From assembly GCF_937892565.1 (NCBI RefSeq), contig NZ_CALAHQ010000034.1, forward strand, positions 20,499-84,498: a stretch of 64,000 nucleotides of DNA. The letters are read 5' to 3'. Below, in pieces: positions 42,711-52,259 of the stretch. Positions within the stretch are counted from its first letter, which is position 1; every line of letters begins with the position of its first letter. A program made the position numbers and the translations under genes. The notes beneath the pieces were generated by a model, which saw only the letters and a list, made by a program, of their open reading frames with translations, was not told where the DNA came from and searched no databases. This DNA comes from an uncultured Roseicyclus sp. Its GTDB lineage: Bacteria > Pseudomonadota > Alphaproteobacteria > Rhodobacterales > Rhodobacteraceae.

Positions 42711-43367
42711 TCAGTCGGTGGCAACCAGTTCCCAATTCGGATCATTGGCGCCCATGGTGCGCGCAAAGGTCCAGACATCGCGCTGGCGCTTGATTTCATT
42801 GGGGTCGCCTTCGACCACCTGACGATCCGCGTTACGGACCACCGAGGTCAGTTCACCCACGAAGCGCACCGTGATTTCACCCATGCCGGTTGCCCGATCA
42901 AAGCGTGCATGGTCCAGCGCCAGTTCGCGAATGCCGATAAAGCTGGCGTCGATGGTCAGGTTCTGTTCCTGACGCTGACGGATGACCGTTTCAAAGGTGT
43001 CCATCACATCGGGCGCAAGGAAGGGGCGCAGCCCATCCACATCCCCGTTCTCAAAGGCCATCAGGATCATTTCATAAGCGCCGCGCGCTCCCTGGAGGAA
43101 CTCCGACACGGAAAAGCCGGGTTCTGCCAGCTTCATGGCGGCCAGCGCCTTGGCGCTATCCGATCCGTCCTCGACATGATCCGTGATGTCGCGGTCGGGG
43201 CCGCCTTCGATCACCTCAAAGTCGCGGCGCCGATCCGGTCGGGCGGTTGGGGTGGAGACGGGGGGGTTTTCGAAACCTTCGCGGGTTCCCAACACGCTGC
43301 GCAACCGCAAGATCAGAAAGATCGCGATACCGGCGAGAACCAGAAAGGGCAACAGGGACGAGTTCAT
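42711..43367 (-). CDS. Tim44/TimA-like membrane-anchored protein
   Basis: A 218-residue protein with one N-terminal membrane helix (MNSSLLPFLVLAGIAIFLILRLRSVLG) and a soluble Tim44-like domain (EFLQGARGAYEMILMAFENGDVDGLRPFLAPDV to the C-terminus WTFARTMGANDPNWELVATD). Such alphaproteobacterial proteins are distant relatives of the mitochondrial import factor Tim44; the bacterial role is not settled. ATG 43367 has a clear AAGGAG. It is divergent from fxsA and close to secB. Confidence 0.88.
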   Translation of the reverse strand: MNSSLLPFLVLAGIAIFLILRLRSVLGTREGFENPPVSTPTARPDRRRDFEVIEGGPDRDITDHVEDGSDSAKALAAMKLAEPGFSVSEFLQGARGAYEMILMAFENGDVDGLRPFLAPDVMDTFETVIRQRQEQNLTIDASFIGIRELALDHARFDRATGMGEITVRFVGELTSVVRNADRQVVEGDPNEIKRQRDVWTFARTMGANDPNWELVATD

Positions 43368-43495
43368 GAAAGCTCCTTGCCGGGCGAACAGTCTTCTAAT
43401 TTGGGCCGTGAAGAACATATGTAGGTCAGGGGTGGTATCAAGTCCATCACCCAAGACCGCGCTTTATCGCGCAGATGCAGACCGGAGCTTTGCCG

Positions 43496-43984
43496 ATGTG
43501 GCTGTTTGTTGCTTTTCTGATGGTGCCGCTGATCGAGATCGCCCTGTTCATTCAGGTGGGCGGCTGGATCGGATTGTGGCCCACCCTGGCCATCGTGGTT
43601 CTGACAGCGGTTGCGGGAACCGTTTTGGTGCGCTCACAAGGCGCGGCCGTCTTGGCGCGGCTGCGCAGCAGTTTCGAAACGCTGCGCGATCCGACCGAGC
43701 CCTTGGCGCATGGGGCGATGATCCTGTTTTCCGGCGCGCTTTTGCTGACGCCGGGGTTTTTTACCGATACGGTGGGGTTCTTGTTGCTGGTGCCGGCGGT
43801 GCGCGCTTGGGTTTTGCGCGAAGCCTCAAGGCGCATCCAGATCCGCACGCTGCACATGGGGCCACGGCCACCTGAACCACCGCAGCCAACCGATGATGTC
43901 ATCGATGCCAGCTATACCGTGGACGACCCGCCCGGCCGCACCGACACACCATCGGGCACCCCATCAGGATGGACGAGGCATTGA
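43496..43984 (+). CDS. fxsA: FxsA family membrane protein
   Basis: A 162-residue protein with three or four hydrophobic spans (MWLFVAFLMVPLIEIALFIQVGG, LWPTLAIVVLTAVAGTVLV, GAMILFSGALLLTPGFFTDTVGFLLLVP). The LLLTPGFFTDxxGF segment is diagnostic for FxsA. The cytoplasmic tail is Pro-rich. ATG 43496 follows CGGAG by 8 bases. In E. coli FxsA affects phage T7 exclusion; its role here is unknown. Confidence 0.92.
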   Translation: MWLFVAFLMVPLIEIALFIQVGGWIGLWPTLAIVVLTAVAGTVLVRSQGAAVLARLRSSFETLRDPTEPLAHGAMILFSGALLLTPGFFTDTVGFLLLVPAVRAWVLREASRRIQIRTLHMGPRPPEPPQPTDDVIDASYTVDDPPGRTDTPSGTPSGWTRH

Positions 43985-44051
43985 GGCCCGCGCCCCGGGC
44001 TGCTAGAGGCTTGGGCCGATTGATCCCATAACGTGACGGTTGGAGAAAACA

Positions 44052-44561
44052 ATGTCCGAGAGCAATGGAGCGTCCACCCCCAAGACCCCGGAAGTCGCCG
44101 CACAGCCGGTGATGCCGAAGCTGCAGGTCTTGGGCCAGTTTGTGCGCGATATGTCATTTGAGAACATCGCTGCCCAGAAAGCCCTGAATTCGCAAGCCCA
44201 GCCCGATATTCAGGTGCAGGTGGCGCTCGATGCGCGCAAACGCGACGCCGAGGATCAGTTTGATGTGATCATGAAGCTCAAGATCGACAGCAAGACCCGG
44301 GAAAGCACGCCACAGCCGATCTTTTTGATGGAGCTGGAATATGGCGGCATCTTCAAGATCGAAAACGTGAGCAACGAGCAGCTTCATCCGTTCTTGCTGA
44401 TCGAATGCCCGCGGATGCTGTTTCCGTTCGTGCGGCGGATCGTATCTGATGTCACACGCGATGGGGGCTACCCGCCGCTGAACCTTGATACGATCGATTT
44501 TCTTGCGCTCTATCGCCAGCAATTGGCGCAGCGCAGCGCACCACAAAAAGCCGACGCCTGA
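44052..44561 (+). CDS. secB: Protein-export chaperone SecB
   Basis: A tetrameric cytosolic chaperone (169 residues) that hands preproteins to SecA. It has QFVRDMSFENIAAQKAL, the conserved acidic edge YGGIFKIENVSNEQLHPFLLIECPRMLFPFVRRI and PPLNLDTIDFLALYRQQL. ATG 44052 has GGAG 6 bases before it. It is convergent with dnaQ, 4 bp between stops. Confidence 0.95.
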   Translation: MSESNGASTPKTPEVAAQPVMPKLQVLGQFVRDMSFENIAAQKALNSQAQPDIQVQVALDARKRDAEDQFDVIMKLKIDSKTRESTPQPIFLMELEYGGIFKIENVSNEQLHPFLLIECPRMLFPFVRRIVSDVTRDGGYPPLNLDTIDFLALYRQQLAQRSAPQKADA

Positions 44562-44565
44562 TCGC

Positions 44566-45264
44566 TCAGCGCGGCTTCGACCAGATCGCGCCCGCCCCTA
44601 GTTCTGCCACCATGGCATCATGGGCGGCGCGCTCTGCGTCGGTCAATCGCTGTGGCAGTGGTTTGGGGCGCGGCGCGGGGCGCCAATCGCAGGTTTCGTG
44701 ACGCGCCGGATCGGCGATGCGTGCTGCGCCCAGACCGAAATCCGCCTGTCGCCCGCCGGTCAGCTCCAGATAGACCTCGGCCAGAATTTCCGAATCAAGC
44801 AAGGCGCCGTGCAAGCTGCGTTTGGTGTTGTCGATCCCAAACCGCCGACACAGCGCATCAAGCGATGCGGGCGAGCCGGGAAAGCGACGCCGCGCCATGA
44901 GCAAGGTATCGGTGGCACGCTGATCGGGTAAGGAAGGCATGCCCAGCCATGACAGTTCCGCGTTCAGAAAGCGCATGTCAAAGCTGGCGTTGTGAATGAT
45001 CAGCTGCGCGTCCGTGATAAAGTCGAGAAACCCGCGCGCGATATCCGCAAATCGAGGCTTGTCCGCCAGAAACGCCGCGCTGATCCCGTGCACGGCAAAG
45101 GCTTCGGGTGGCATATCGCGATCGGGGTTGATGTATTGGTGGTAGGTATTTCCGGTGGGAACCTGGTTCCACAATTCCACCGCCCCGATTTCGACAATGC
45201 GGTGCGGGGGCGTGTCAAAGGGATCGAGGCCCGTTGTTTCGGTATCCAGCACGATCTCTCGCAT
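44566..45264 (-). CDS. dnaQ: DNA polymerase III epsilon subunit
   Basis: The 3'-5' proofreading exonuclease (232 residues). Exo I is [11 protein letters not shown], Exo II is [13 protein letters not shown] and Exo III is [17 protein letters not shown], with the catalytic Asp, Glu and His residues present. A Pro-rich linker and C-terminal segment follow for binding the alpha subunit. ATG 45264 overlaps the coaE stop (TGATG). Confidence 0.95.
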   Translation of the reverse strand: MREIVLDTETTGLDPFDTPPHRIVEIGAVELWNQVPTGNTYHQYINPDRDMPPEAFAVHGISAAFLADKPRFADIARGFLDFITDAQLIIHNASFDMRFLNAELSWLGMPSLPDQRATDTLLMARRRFPGSPASLDALCRRFGIDNTKRSLHGALLDSEILAEVYLELTGGRQADFGLGAARIADPARHETCDWRPAPRPKPLPQRLTDAERAAHDAMVAELGAGAIWSKPR

Positions 45265-45857
45265 CAGTCACCCCCTTGTTCCGTCAAGACGCCAATCAGC
45301 CTTGCCACTTCGGCACGGGTCAGGTCCAACGTCTGTGTTTCGATGACATGATCGGCGCGGGCTTGTTTTTCAGCATCTGGCACCTGACGCGACAGAATTT
45401 CGGAAAACAGTGCCTCGGTCATGCCGGGGCGGGCCATGACGCGGGCGCGTTGGGTTTCGGGGTCGGTGGTCACGACCAAGACAGCGTCCAGCCATGCATC
45501 TGCCCCGGTTTCGAACAACAAGGGGATATCAAGCAAGACAAGCGGCGCAGTGGCATGGTGGCGCAAAAACCGGGCCCGATCCTTGGCAACAAGCGGGTGA
45601 ACGATGTCTTCCAGCCGGTCAAGCAGTGTGGAGTCGGATGCGATCGCTTGCTTCAGCCTTGCGCGGCTGATGGCGCCATCCACCAGTGCCATCGGAACCG
45701 CTGCAGCGATGGGCGCAACGGCCGCCCCGCCCGGAGCGTAAAGCCGGTGCACGGCTTCATCCGCGTCCCAGACCGGCACGTTGAGCGCGCGGAACATCGC
45801 CGCGGTGGTGGATTTTCCCATTCCGATCGATCCCGTCAAGCCAAGCTTGAGCGTCAT
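45264..45857 (-). CDS. coaE: Dephospho-CoA kinase
   Basis: The last step of CoA synthesis; 197 residues. The P-loop is [17 protein letters not shown], followed by [11 protein letters not shown] and the lid/CoA region [11 protein letters not shown]. It overlaps aroE by 4 bases and dnaQ as TGATG in the maf-aroE-coaE-dnaQ operon. Confidence 0.96.
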   Translation of the reverse strand: MTLKLGLTGSIGMGKSTTAAMFRALNVPVWDADEAVHRLYAPGGAAVAPIAAAVPMALVDGAISRARLKQAIASDSTLLDRLEDIVHPLVAKDRARFLRHHATAPLVLLDIPLLFETGADAWLDAVLVVTTDPETQRARVMARPGMTEALFSEILSRQVPDAEKQARADHVIETQTLDLTRAEVARLIGVLTEQGGD

Positions 45858-46690
45858 GGTGCCAAAACCGCTTGGCGCAAATCATCATCGACCATGGGGG
45901 TGTAGCCAAACCAGCGTTCAAATCCAGGGGCTGCTTGATGCAACAGCATCCCAAGCCCATCGACCGTTTCGCACCCCATGGCTTGGGCCTGGCGCAAGAC
46001 ATCGGTCTGCAAGGGTTTGTAGACGATATCGGTCACCACCGTGGGGCGTGACAGCCGCGACAGATCAAGCGTCAAGGGGGGCTGGCCCACCATCCCAAGG
46101 GAAGTTGTGTTGACGACCAGGGCCGCGTCAGACACCAGATCGGGGATGCGTGTCCAATCCTGTGGCTCGACGCGGGCGCCGAACTGATCGCGAAGGGCGT
46201 CGGCGCGGGACCTTGTCCTGTTGGCCACGATCACGCGGGGCGCGCCGTCCTGGATCAGCGCCGAAACAATGGCCTTGGCCGCACCACCCGCGCCCAGAAC
46301 CAGGGCAGGCCCGCTTGCTGCCGTCCAGCCGGGCAGGTTCTGGCGGATGTTTTCCAAGAATCCAACGCCATCGGTGTTGTCGGCTTGAATGCGCCCGTCA
46401 TTGAGAAAGGTCAGCGTGTTGGCCGCCCCGATCAAGGCGGCGCGATCGCTGACCTGGCTGGCCAGAGACAGCACATATTCCTTGTGCGGGATCGTGATGT
46501 TTACACCAACAAATCCCATGTGCGGCAGGATACGCAAGACATCCGCCAGATGGGCATGAGTGACATGCAAAGGCAGATAATGGCCTTTCAGCCCGTAGCG
46601 CCGCAGCCAATGACCATGCAATCTGGGGGATGCGGAATGGGCAATGGGATCACCGATCACCCCTGCCAGCGGGATCTCTGGTCGGATCAT
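45854..46690 (-). CDS. aroE: Shikimate dehydrogenase
   Basis: NADP-dependent enzyme of aromatic amino acid synthesis, 278 residues. It has GVIGDPIAHSASPRLHGHWL, the substrate site NITIPHKE, ADNTDGVGF and the nucleotide motif VLGAGGAAKAIVSAL with NRTRSRA for NADP preference. ATG 46690 overlaps the maf stop by 4 bases; the longer open frame upstream is inside maf. Confidence 0.96.
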   Translation of the reverse strand: MIRPEIPLAGVIGDPIAHSASPRLHGHWLRRYGLKGHYLPLHVTHAHLADVLRILPHMGFVGVNITIPHKEYVLSLASQVSDRAALIGAANTLTFLNDGRIQADNTDGVGFLENIRQNLPGWTAASGPALVLGAGGAAKAIVSALIQDGAPRVIVANRTRSRADALRDQFGARVEPQDWTRIPDLVSDAALVVNTTSLGMVGQPPLTLDLSRLSRPTVVTDIVYKPLQTDVLRQAQAMGCETVDGLGMLLHQAAPGFERWFGYTPMVDDDLRQAVLAP

Positions 46691-47295
46691 GAAAACCTCC
46701 AGCCTCGGAGCCTGAGATATGAGGAAATCTCGAGCAAGGGAAGGCCCAGCACCGAAAACCAATCCCCGTCGATACGCGAAAACAGCCGTGCGCCAAGCGC
46801 TTCGGCCTGATAGGCGCCAACCGAGCCTTGGACCGTCGGCCAAGCCTGATCAAGGTAGCTTTCGATTTCGTCAGATGTCAATTTATGCATGGTCATACGG
46901 GCGTGACCCACATGGCGCCAGACGGGAGCGCCATCTTCATGGATCACCGCGGCGGAGTAGAGATGATGGGTCTGTCCTGACAGGCGCGATAGCTGATCTT
47001 GCGCGTCCTGCCGATCACTGGGTTTGGCGAAAATATCGGTCTTCAGCGACAAGATCTGATCGCAGCCCAAGGTAAGGCCGCCTTGATCGGCCTTGCGCGC
47101 CTTGAATTCAGCCAAGGCATCGGCGATGTCGCGCGGCGTGGCTCCGTCCTGGAGCAGCGCATCGCGGATGGCGGCTTCGTCGATTCGAACCGGCCGTTGG
47201 TGATGCGCGATACCCAGCTGATCGAGCAGCTGGCTTCGAATGTGCGAGGCAGAGGCCAGCGTCAGGCGCGGCAAATCAACGAAAATCTTGTCCAT
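46687..47295 (-). CDS. maf: Maf/Ham1-like nucleoside triphosphate pyrophosphatase
   Basis: A 202-residue Maf protein with LPRLTLASASHIRSQLLDQLGI, LGCDQILSL with the catalytic Asp, and SRIDGDWFSVLGLPLLEISSYLRLRGW. It hydrolyses non-canonical or bulky nucleotides. I start it at ATG 47295 (MDKIFVDLPRLTLAS); the upstream in-frame extension covers the presumed origin and is not coding. It is the first gene leftward of that gap. Confidence 0.92.
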   Translation of the reverse strand: MDKIFVDLPRLTLASASHIRSQLLDQLGIAHHQRPVRIDEAAIRDALLQDGATPRDIADALAEFKARKADQGGLTLGCDQILSLKTDIFAKPSDRQDAQDQLSRLSGQTHHLYSAAVIHEDGAPVWRHVGHARMTMHKLTSDEIESYLDQAWPTVQGSVGAYQAEALGARLFSRIDGDWFSVLGLPLLEISSYLRLRGWRFS

Positions 47296-47300
47296 GAACC

Positions 47301-47309
47301 TGTGCATAA
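47301..47309 (-). promoter_or_regulatory. DnaA box (maf side)
   Basis: The reverse strand reads TTATGCACA, a full match to TTWTNCACA, 6 bp upstream of the maf ATG. Confidence 0.65.
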
Positions 47310-47598
47310 CGGATGGAGTGGTCCGGCGACAATCCTGTTGGTTGATCCATGGGCTACCAAGGAACGCCATTCGGGCAAGGCGCACATGAACCATCCTTGG
47401 GTTTTCCACGGTGATGGTTTGTCCAGCGTCTTGGTGGGAGATATGCGTCACGGAGCAGGTTGGTAGCGATCAATCCAAGGCTTTCTGGTCAAAAACGAGA
47501 TAGTAAACCTATGAATTTAATATATATTTATGAGTTACTAAATTTTGTGAGTGGAATGTGAACTGTTTCCCCCTTGTGGATCACCACAGGATCAGTGC

Positions 47599-47607
47599 TG
47601 TGAAAAA
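47599..47607 (-). promoter_or_regulatory. DnaA box (rho side)
   Basis: The reverse strand reads TTTTTCACA, matching TTWTNCACA. It lies 50 bp to the right of the AT-rich core, next to an 8/9 box at 47575-47583. Confidence 0.6.
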
Positions 47608-47813
47608 GGGTTTTGTCACTTGCCAAGCCCCATACAACCATCACAATTTTTTTCTATAAACTTGCTTTTCAAGAAAGAGGGATGTCCTGTCTGCATGCTT
47701 GACAGGGGGTCTGCTGGCCCATAGCAGTGACAACGTGCCCAGTCGGGATCACCTTTCCTTATGACATCACTGAGAGACGGCCTGTTGCAGGGTTGTCCAG
47801 CTGTAGGATTTTC

Positions 47814-49085
47814 ATGACCGAGATGACGTTGAAATTGGCCGACCTCAAGGCCAAGTCACCCAAAGACCTATTGGCTATGGCCGAAGAGCTTGAGATCGAG
47901 AACGCGTCGACCATGCGCAAGGGCGACATGATGTTCGAGATCCTGCGCGAACGCGCTGATGAGGGGTGGGAGATTTCGGGTGACGGTGTTCTGGAGGTGC
48001 TCCAGGACGGTTTCGGTTTTCTTCGCTCACCGGCTGCCAACTATCTGCCAGGACCGGACGATATCTATGTTTCGCCTGACATGATCCGCCAGCACAGTCT
48101 TAGAACAGGTGACACGGTCGAAGGTGTCATGTCAGCGCCACGGGAAACAGAGCGGTATTTCGCGCTCGTGAAGGTACAAAGGATCAATTTTGAAGACCCG
48201 GAGCGCGCGCGCCACAAGGTGGCTTTCGACAATCTGACGCCTCTTTATCCTGACGAACGCTTGAAGATGGAGATCGAGGACCCGACCATAAAGGATCGGT
48301 CGGCCCGCATCATCGATCTTGTGGCGCCCATCGGGAAAGGGCAGCGCGCCCTGATTGTTGCGCCGCCGCGCACTGGCAAGACGGTTTTGTTGCAAAACAT
48401 CGCGCATTCGATCGAGACCAACCATCCGGAATGCTATTTGATCGTGCTGTTGATCGATGAACGCCCCGAAGAAGTTACCGATATGCAGCGCAGCGTGAAG
48501 GGCGAAGTGATTTCGTCAACCTTCGACGAGCCCGCCACGCGCCATGTGGCCGTGGCCGAGATGGTGATCGAAAAAGCCAAGCGTCTGGTCGAACATAAGC
48601 GCGATGTGGTGATCTTGCTGGATTCGATCACCAGACTGGGGCGCGCCTATAACACTGTGGTGCCATCATCAGGCAAGGTCCTGACCGGGGGCGTCGATGC
48701 CAATGCCTTGCAGCGGCCAAAGCGCTTTTTCGGGGCAGCGCGCAACATTGAAGAAGGCGGTTCCCTGACCATCATCGCGACAGCGCTTATCGATACGGGC
48801 AGTCGGATGGATGAGGTGATCTTTGAGGAATTCAAGGGAACGGGCAACTCGGAATTGGTGCTTGACCGCAAGGTGGCAGACAAGCGTGTGTTCCCGGCGA
48901 TGGATATTCTCAAGTCCGGGACCCGGAAGGAAGATCTTTTGGTGGACAAGGTCGATCTGCAAAAGACCTATGTCTTGCGGCGTATCTTGAACCCGATGGG
49001 CACGACGGATGCGATCGAATTCCTGATTTCCAAGCTGAAGCAGACAAAATCAAACGCGGAATTCTTCGATTCCATGAACGCCTAA
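47814..49085 (+). CDS. rho: Transcription termination factor Rho
   Basis: A hexameric RNA helicase of 423 residues. It shows the RNA-binding OB fold with [30 protein letters not shown], the P-loop [12 protein letters not shown], Walker [18 protein letters not shown] and the Q/R-loop [31 protein letters not shown] 47814 follows AGGA. It is the first gene rightward from the presumed origin and lies 12 bp before mnmE. Confidence 0.97.
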   Translation: MTEMTLKLADLKAKSPKDLLAMAEELEIENASTMRKGDMMFEILRERADEGWEISGDGVLEVLQDGFGFLRSPAANYLPGPDDIYVSPDMIRQHSLRTGDTVEGVMSAPRETERYFALVKVQRINFEDPERARHKVAFDNLTPLYPDERLKMEIEDPTIKDRSARIIDLVAPIGKGQRALIVAPPRTGKTVLLQNIAHSIETNHPECYLIVLLIDERPEEVTDMQRSVKGEVISSTFDEPATRHVAVAEMVIEKAKRLVEHKRDVVILLDSITRLGRAYNTVVPSSGKVLTGGVDANALQRPKRFFGAARNIEEGGSLTIIATALIDTGSRMDEVIFEEFKGTGNSELVLDRKVADKRVFPAMDILKSGTRKEDLLVDKVDLQKTYVLRRILNPMGTTDAIEFLISKLKQTKSNAEFFDSMNA

Positions 49086-49097
49086 GGAGCAGGGTCC

Positions 49098-50381
49098 GTG
49101 CATACGATTTTTGCCCTGGCTACCGCCCGGGGAAAGTCGGGCGTAGCCGTGATCCGGGTTTCCGGCTCTCAAGCACATGATGTCGCACAATTTTTAGCCG
49201 GGGACTTGCCCGACCCGGGCCGATTTGCGTTGCGCAAGCTCAAGGATACTTCTGGGACTGTCTTGGATGAAGCATTGGTGCTTCGATTTGATGCGCCGCA
49301 CAGCTTTACGGGTGAGGATGTGGTGGAGTTGCAGGTCCACGGCAGCATCGCCATCATCCGAGCGATCGAGGCCAGTATCGCCCAGTCTGGCCTTGCGAGG
49401 TATGCGGAGCCTGGTGAATTCACGCGACGTGCCTTGTTGAATGGCAATCTGGATCTGGCGCAGGTTGAGGGGCTTTCTGATCTGATAGCAGCGGAAACGG
49501 AAAGCCAGCGTCGTCAAGCCCAGGCGCTTTTCTCGGGTGCTTTGCGGGTTTTTTCGGAAGAGTGCCGGCGGGATCTGATCCGTGCGACGGCCTTGATTGA
49601 AGCGACGATAGATTTTGCCGATGAAGAAGTGCCGGTGGATGTGTCGCCGGAGGTTGGATATCTGATCGCTGCTGTTCTTGGACGAATAGACGAGCAGCTT
49701 AAGGGCTCTGCGGCAGCAGAGCGGATGAGGCATGGGTTCGAGGTCGCGATCATCGGGCCGCCAAATGCTGGTAAATCAACATTAATCAATAGGATAGCTG
49801 GGCGAGATATCGCCATCACATCAGATATTCCCGGCACGACCCGCGATGTTTTGGAAGCCCGTGTTGACGTTCATGGAATACCCGTCACCTTTTTGGATAC
49901 CGCTGGGCTACGGGAAGCAACCGACCCCATCGAACGTATCGGGGTAGAACGCGCCAAGGAACGGGCGCGCGAGGCTGATCTTAGGGTGCATTTGATCGAC
50001 GGCGCTGATGCTTTGGTTGATGCTGACGTGGGATGCTCCGTTGATCTTGTGTATCACACCAAGTCCGACCTGACAGGTCGGGGGCTGTCCGCCGTCACGG
50101 GCGACGGTATTGATGGTCTTTTGGCGGATATTGCGCGGGTGTTGTCCGATCGTGTGTCTCACGCATCGCTTGCATCGCATGAACGCCATCGAATGGCGCT
50201 CTTTCGTGCCAGGGATGGGTTGACCGTGGCTCAGGAGATTTTTAGGCGTGGCCAAGAGGGATCGGAAATACTTGCCTTGCAATTGCGGGAGGCGGTAGCC
50301 GCCCTTGACTCGTTGATCGGGCGTGTGGATGTAGAAGCGGTGCTTGGCGAGATTTTTGCGCAGTTTTGCATCGGAAAGTGA
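49098..50381 (+). CDS. mnmE: tRNA modification GTPase MnmE
   Basis: With MnmG it makes the 5-carboxymethylaminomethyl group on wobble uridine. The 427-residue protein has an N-terminal folate-binding domain, helices flanking a G domain (GPPNAGKSTLINRIAG, IAITSDIPGTTRD, DTAGLRE, KSDL) and the invariant C-terminal FCIGK. GTG 49098 follows AAGGAG by 8 bases. It ends 3 bp before mnmG. Confidence 0.97.
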   Translation: MHTIFALATARGKSGVAVIRVSGSQAHDVAQFLAGDLPDPGRFALRKLKDTSGTVLDEALVLRFDAPHSFTGEDVVELQVHGSIAIIRAIEASIAQSGLARYAEPGEFTRRALLNGNLDLAQVEGLSDLIAAETESQRRQAQALFSGALRVFSEECRRDLIRATALIEATIDFADEEVPVDVSPEVGYLIAAVLGRIDEQLKGSAAAERMRHGFEVAIIGPPNAGKSTLINRIAGRDIAITSDIPGTTRDVLEARVDVHGIPVTFLDTAGLREATDPIERIGVERAKERAREADLRVHLIDGADALVDADVGCSVDLVYHTKSDLTGRGLSAVTGDGIDGLLADIARVLSDRVSHASLASHERHRMALFRARDGLTVAQEIFRRGQEGSEILALQLREAVAALDSLIGRVDVEAVLGEIFAQFCIGK

Positions 50382-50384
50382 AAG

Positions 50385-52259
50385 GTGTTTCACGTGAAAC
50401 AACACGATTTTGATGTGATCGTGGTTGGTGGTGGTCATGCCGGCGCTGAAGCGGCACATGCCGCCGCTCGTTCCGGCGCGCGCACCGCACTGGTCACGAT
50501 GAAGAAGGATAGTATCGGCGTCATGTCCTGCAATCCGGCGATCGGCGGGTTGGGCAAGGGTCATCTTGTGCGGGAAATTGATGCCTTGGGCGGCATCATG
50601 GGGTTGGCTGCCGACTATTCGGGCATTCAATTTCGGCTGCTTAATCGTCGCAAAGGTCCAGCTGTACGGGGGCCACGCACGCAATCGGACCGCAAACTAT
50701 ACAAAGCGGCCATCCAATCGTTTTTGAGCAGGCAGCAACGCCTTGAGATTGTTGAAGCAGAGGTCGCCGATCTTGATCTCGTCGGCGGCGTCGTATCAGG
50801 CGTTGTGTTGACAAACGGTGTCGTTCTTGGGTCACGAGCCGTCGTCTTGACCACAGGCACGTTCTTGCACGGCGTCATGCACATTGGGGATCGCAGGCAG
50901 GGCGGGGGTAGATTTGGTGACGCGTCTTCCATTCGCCTAGCCCAGAGGTTGAGAGAGCTTGATCTTCCCCTTGGGCGATTGAAAACCGGAACGCCACCGC
51001 GCCTCCGGTCGTCGTCGATCGCCTGGGACAAGTTGGAACAACAAAAGGCTGACGAAGATCCAATGTTGTTCTCGTTTCTGTCTGACCGCCCGTCGGTCCG
51101 TCAGATCACCTGTGGTATTACCCACACCAATACACATACGCATGAGATCATTAGCAAAAACCTTACCCGCTCTGCGATGTATGGTGGCCACATAGAAGGT
51201 GTTGGCCCCAGATATTGTCCATCCATAGAAGATAAGGTTGTGCGCTTCGCAGATAAGGAGTCGCATCAGGTTTTTCTGGAGCCTGAGGGATTGGATAGCG
51301 ATGTCGTTTATCCGAATGGCATCTCGACATCACTGCCAGAGGATGTTCAGAATGCCTATGTCAGGTCGATCTTTGGGCTTGAACAGGCAAAGATCCTGCA
51401 ACCCGGATATGCAATCGAGTATGATTTTATTGATCCCCAGAATCTTGATTCGACCTTGCAACTGAGGTCTTTGCCCGGTGTCTTTCTGGCAGGTCAGATT
51501 AATGGTACGACTGGTTACGAAGAGGCCGCAGCGCAAGGTCTCATGGCCGGAATCAACGCGGCGCATCTGGCGAATGACACCGAGGGCGTCGTTTTGTCCA
51601 GAGCTACGGCCTATATCGGCGTGTTGATCGACGATCTTGTCACGCGCGGCGTGACGGAACCGTACCGGATGTTCACGTCGCGTGCAGAGTATCGGTTATC
51701 GCTAAGGGCTGATAATGCCGACCAACGTCTAACGCCGCTCGCCATAGAGCTTGGCATAGTTGGCGACGATCGCAAAGCACGGTTCGCCCGAAAGATGGAA
51801 GCGTTGCTTGCCGGGCGAGCCCTGCTTGAAGCGCGGAGTTTCACTCCCCGTCAGATCGCCGCAGTTGGGATACAGATCAATCAGGACGGGCAACGCCGCA
51901 ATGGAATGGAAATTCTGGCGTTCCAGGAAGTACAACCCGAACATCTGGATCTCTTGGTACCAGAGTTTCGAGATTTTGGTGCTGGTACGCGTGAACAGCT
52001 TTCGATCGACGCGCTTTACAAGACATATGTTGATCGACAAGCGCGCGATGCTGCCGGTCTGTTACGTGATGAAGCGCAAGTGATCCCGCCCGATCTGGAC
52101 TATAGCGATATTGGCGGCTTATCAAATGAGCTGAAGGGCAAGCTTCAACGTGTTCGCCCGCGTAGTTTGGGTCAGGCTGGGCGGATCGACGGCATGACAC
52201 CAGCTGCATTGGCGCTTATTCTGTCGCGCATCCGACAGAACGATCGACGCTCAGCATGA
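50385..52259 (+). CDS. mnmG: tRNA uridine 5-carboxymethylaminomethyl modification enzyme MnmG (GidA)
   Basis: The FAD-dependent partner of MnmE, 624 residues, with [22 protein letters not shown] at the N-terminus, [24 protein letters not shown] and the C-terminal tRNA-binding region. GTG 50385 makes [14 protein letters not shown], with a parS site covering these codons. It overlaps rsmG by 4 bases. Confidence 0.96.
   Translation: MFHVKQHDFDVIVVGGGHAGAEAAHAAARSGARTALVTMKKDSIGVMSCNPAIGGLGKGHLVREIDALGGIMGLAADYSGIQFRLLNRRKGPAVRGPRTQSDRKLYKAAIQSFLSRQQRLEIVEAEVADLDLVGGVVSGVVLTNGVVLGSRAVVLTTGTFLHGVMHIGDRRQGGGRFGDASSIRLAQRLRELDLPLGRLKTGTPPRLRSSSIAWDKLEQQKADEDPMLFSFLSDRPSVRQITCGITHTNTHTHEIISKNLTRSAMYGGHIEGVGPRYCPSIEDKVVRFADKESHQVFLEPEGLDSDVVYPNGISTSLPEDVQNAYVRSIFGLEQAKILQPGYAIEYDFIDPQNLDSTLQLRSLPGVFLAGQINGTTGYEEAAAQGLMAGINAAHLANDTEGVVLSRATAYIGVLIDDLVTRGVTEPYRMFTSRAEYRLSLRADNADQRLTPLAIELGIVGDDRKARFARKMEALLAGRALLEARSFTPRQIAAVGIQINQDGQRRNGMEILAFQEVQPEHLDLLVPEFRDFGAGTREQLSIDALYKTYVDRQARDAAGLLRDEAQVIPPDLDYSDIGGLSNELKGKLQRVRPRSLGQAGRIDGMTPAALALILSRIRQNDRRSA
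50386..50401. promoter_or_regulatory. parS centromere site 1
   Basis: TGTTTCACGTGAAACA, an exact match to the 16-bp bacterial parS palindrome bound by ParB. It overlaps codons 1-6 of mnmG (MFHVKQ), so the protein N-terminus is dictated by the site. Confidence 0.95.

Larger units (their letters stand above)
47296..47813. other. oriC: Putative chromosomal replication origin (oriC), 518-bp gene-free region
   Basis: This gap between maf and rho is unlike its surroundings: it contains a strongly AT-rich core (47504-47548, with TTTAATATATATTTATGAG), suited to DNA unwinding. DnaA-box-like 9-mers are TTATGCACA (reverse strand, 47301-47309), TTTTCCACG (47402-47410), TGATCCACA (reverse, 47575-47583) and TTTTTCACA (reverse, 47599-47607). 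A hairpin CCTGTC...GACAGG lies at 47686-47706. In alphaproteobacteria oriC is commonly found beside maf/aroE/coaE/dnaQ on one side and rho/mnmE/mnmG/rsmG/parAB on the other; that order is exactly reproduced. The region must also hold the rho and maf promoters. Confidence 0.75.

Noticed and set aside
47504..47548. CtrA binding site in the presumed origin
   Set aside because: TTAA-N7-TTAT differs from TTAA-N7-TTAA and AT-rich DNA gives such matches by chance; not listed as a feature.
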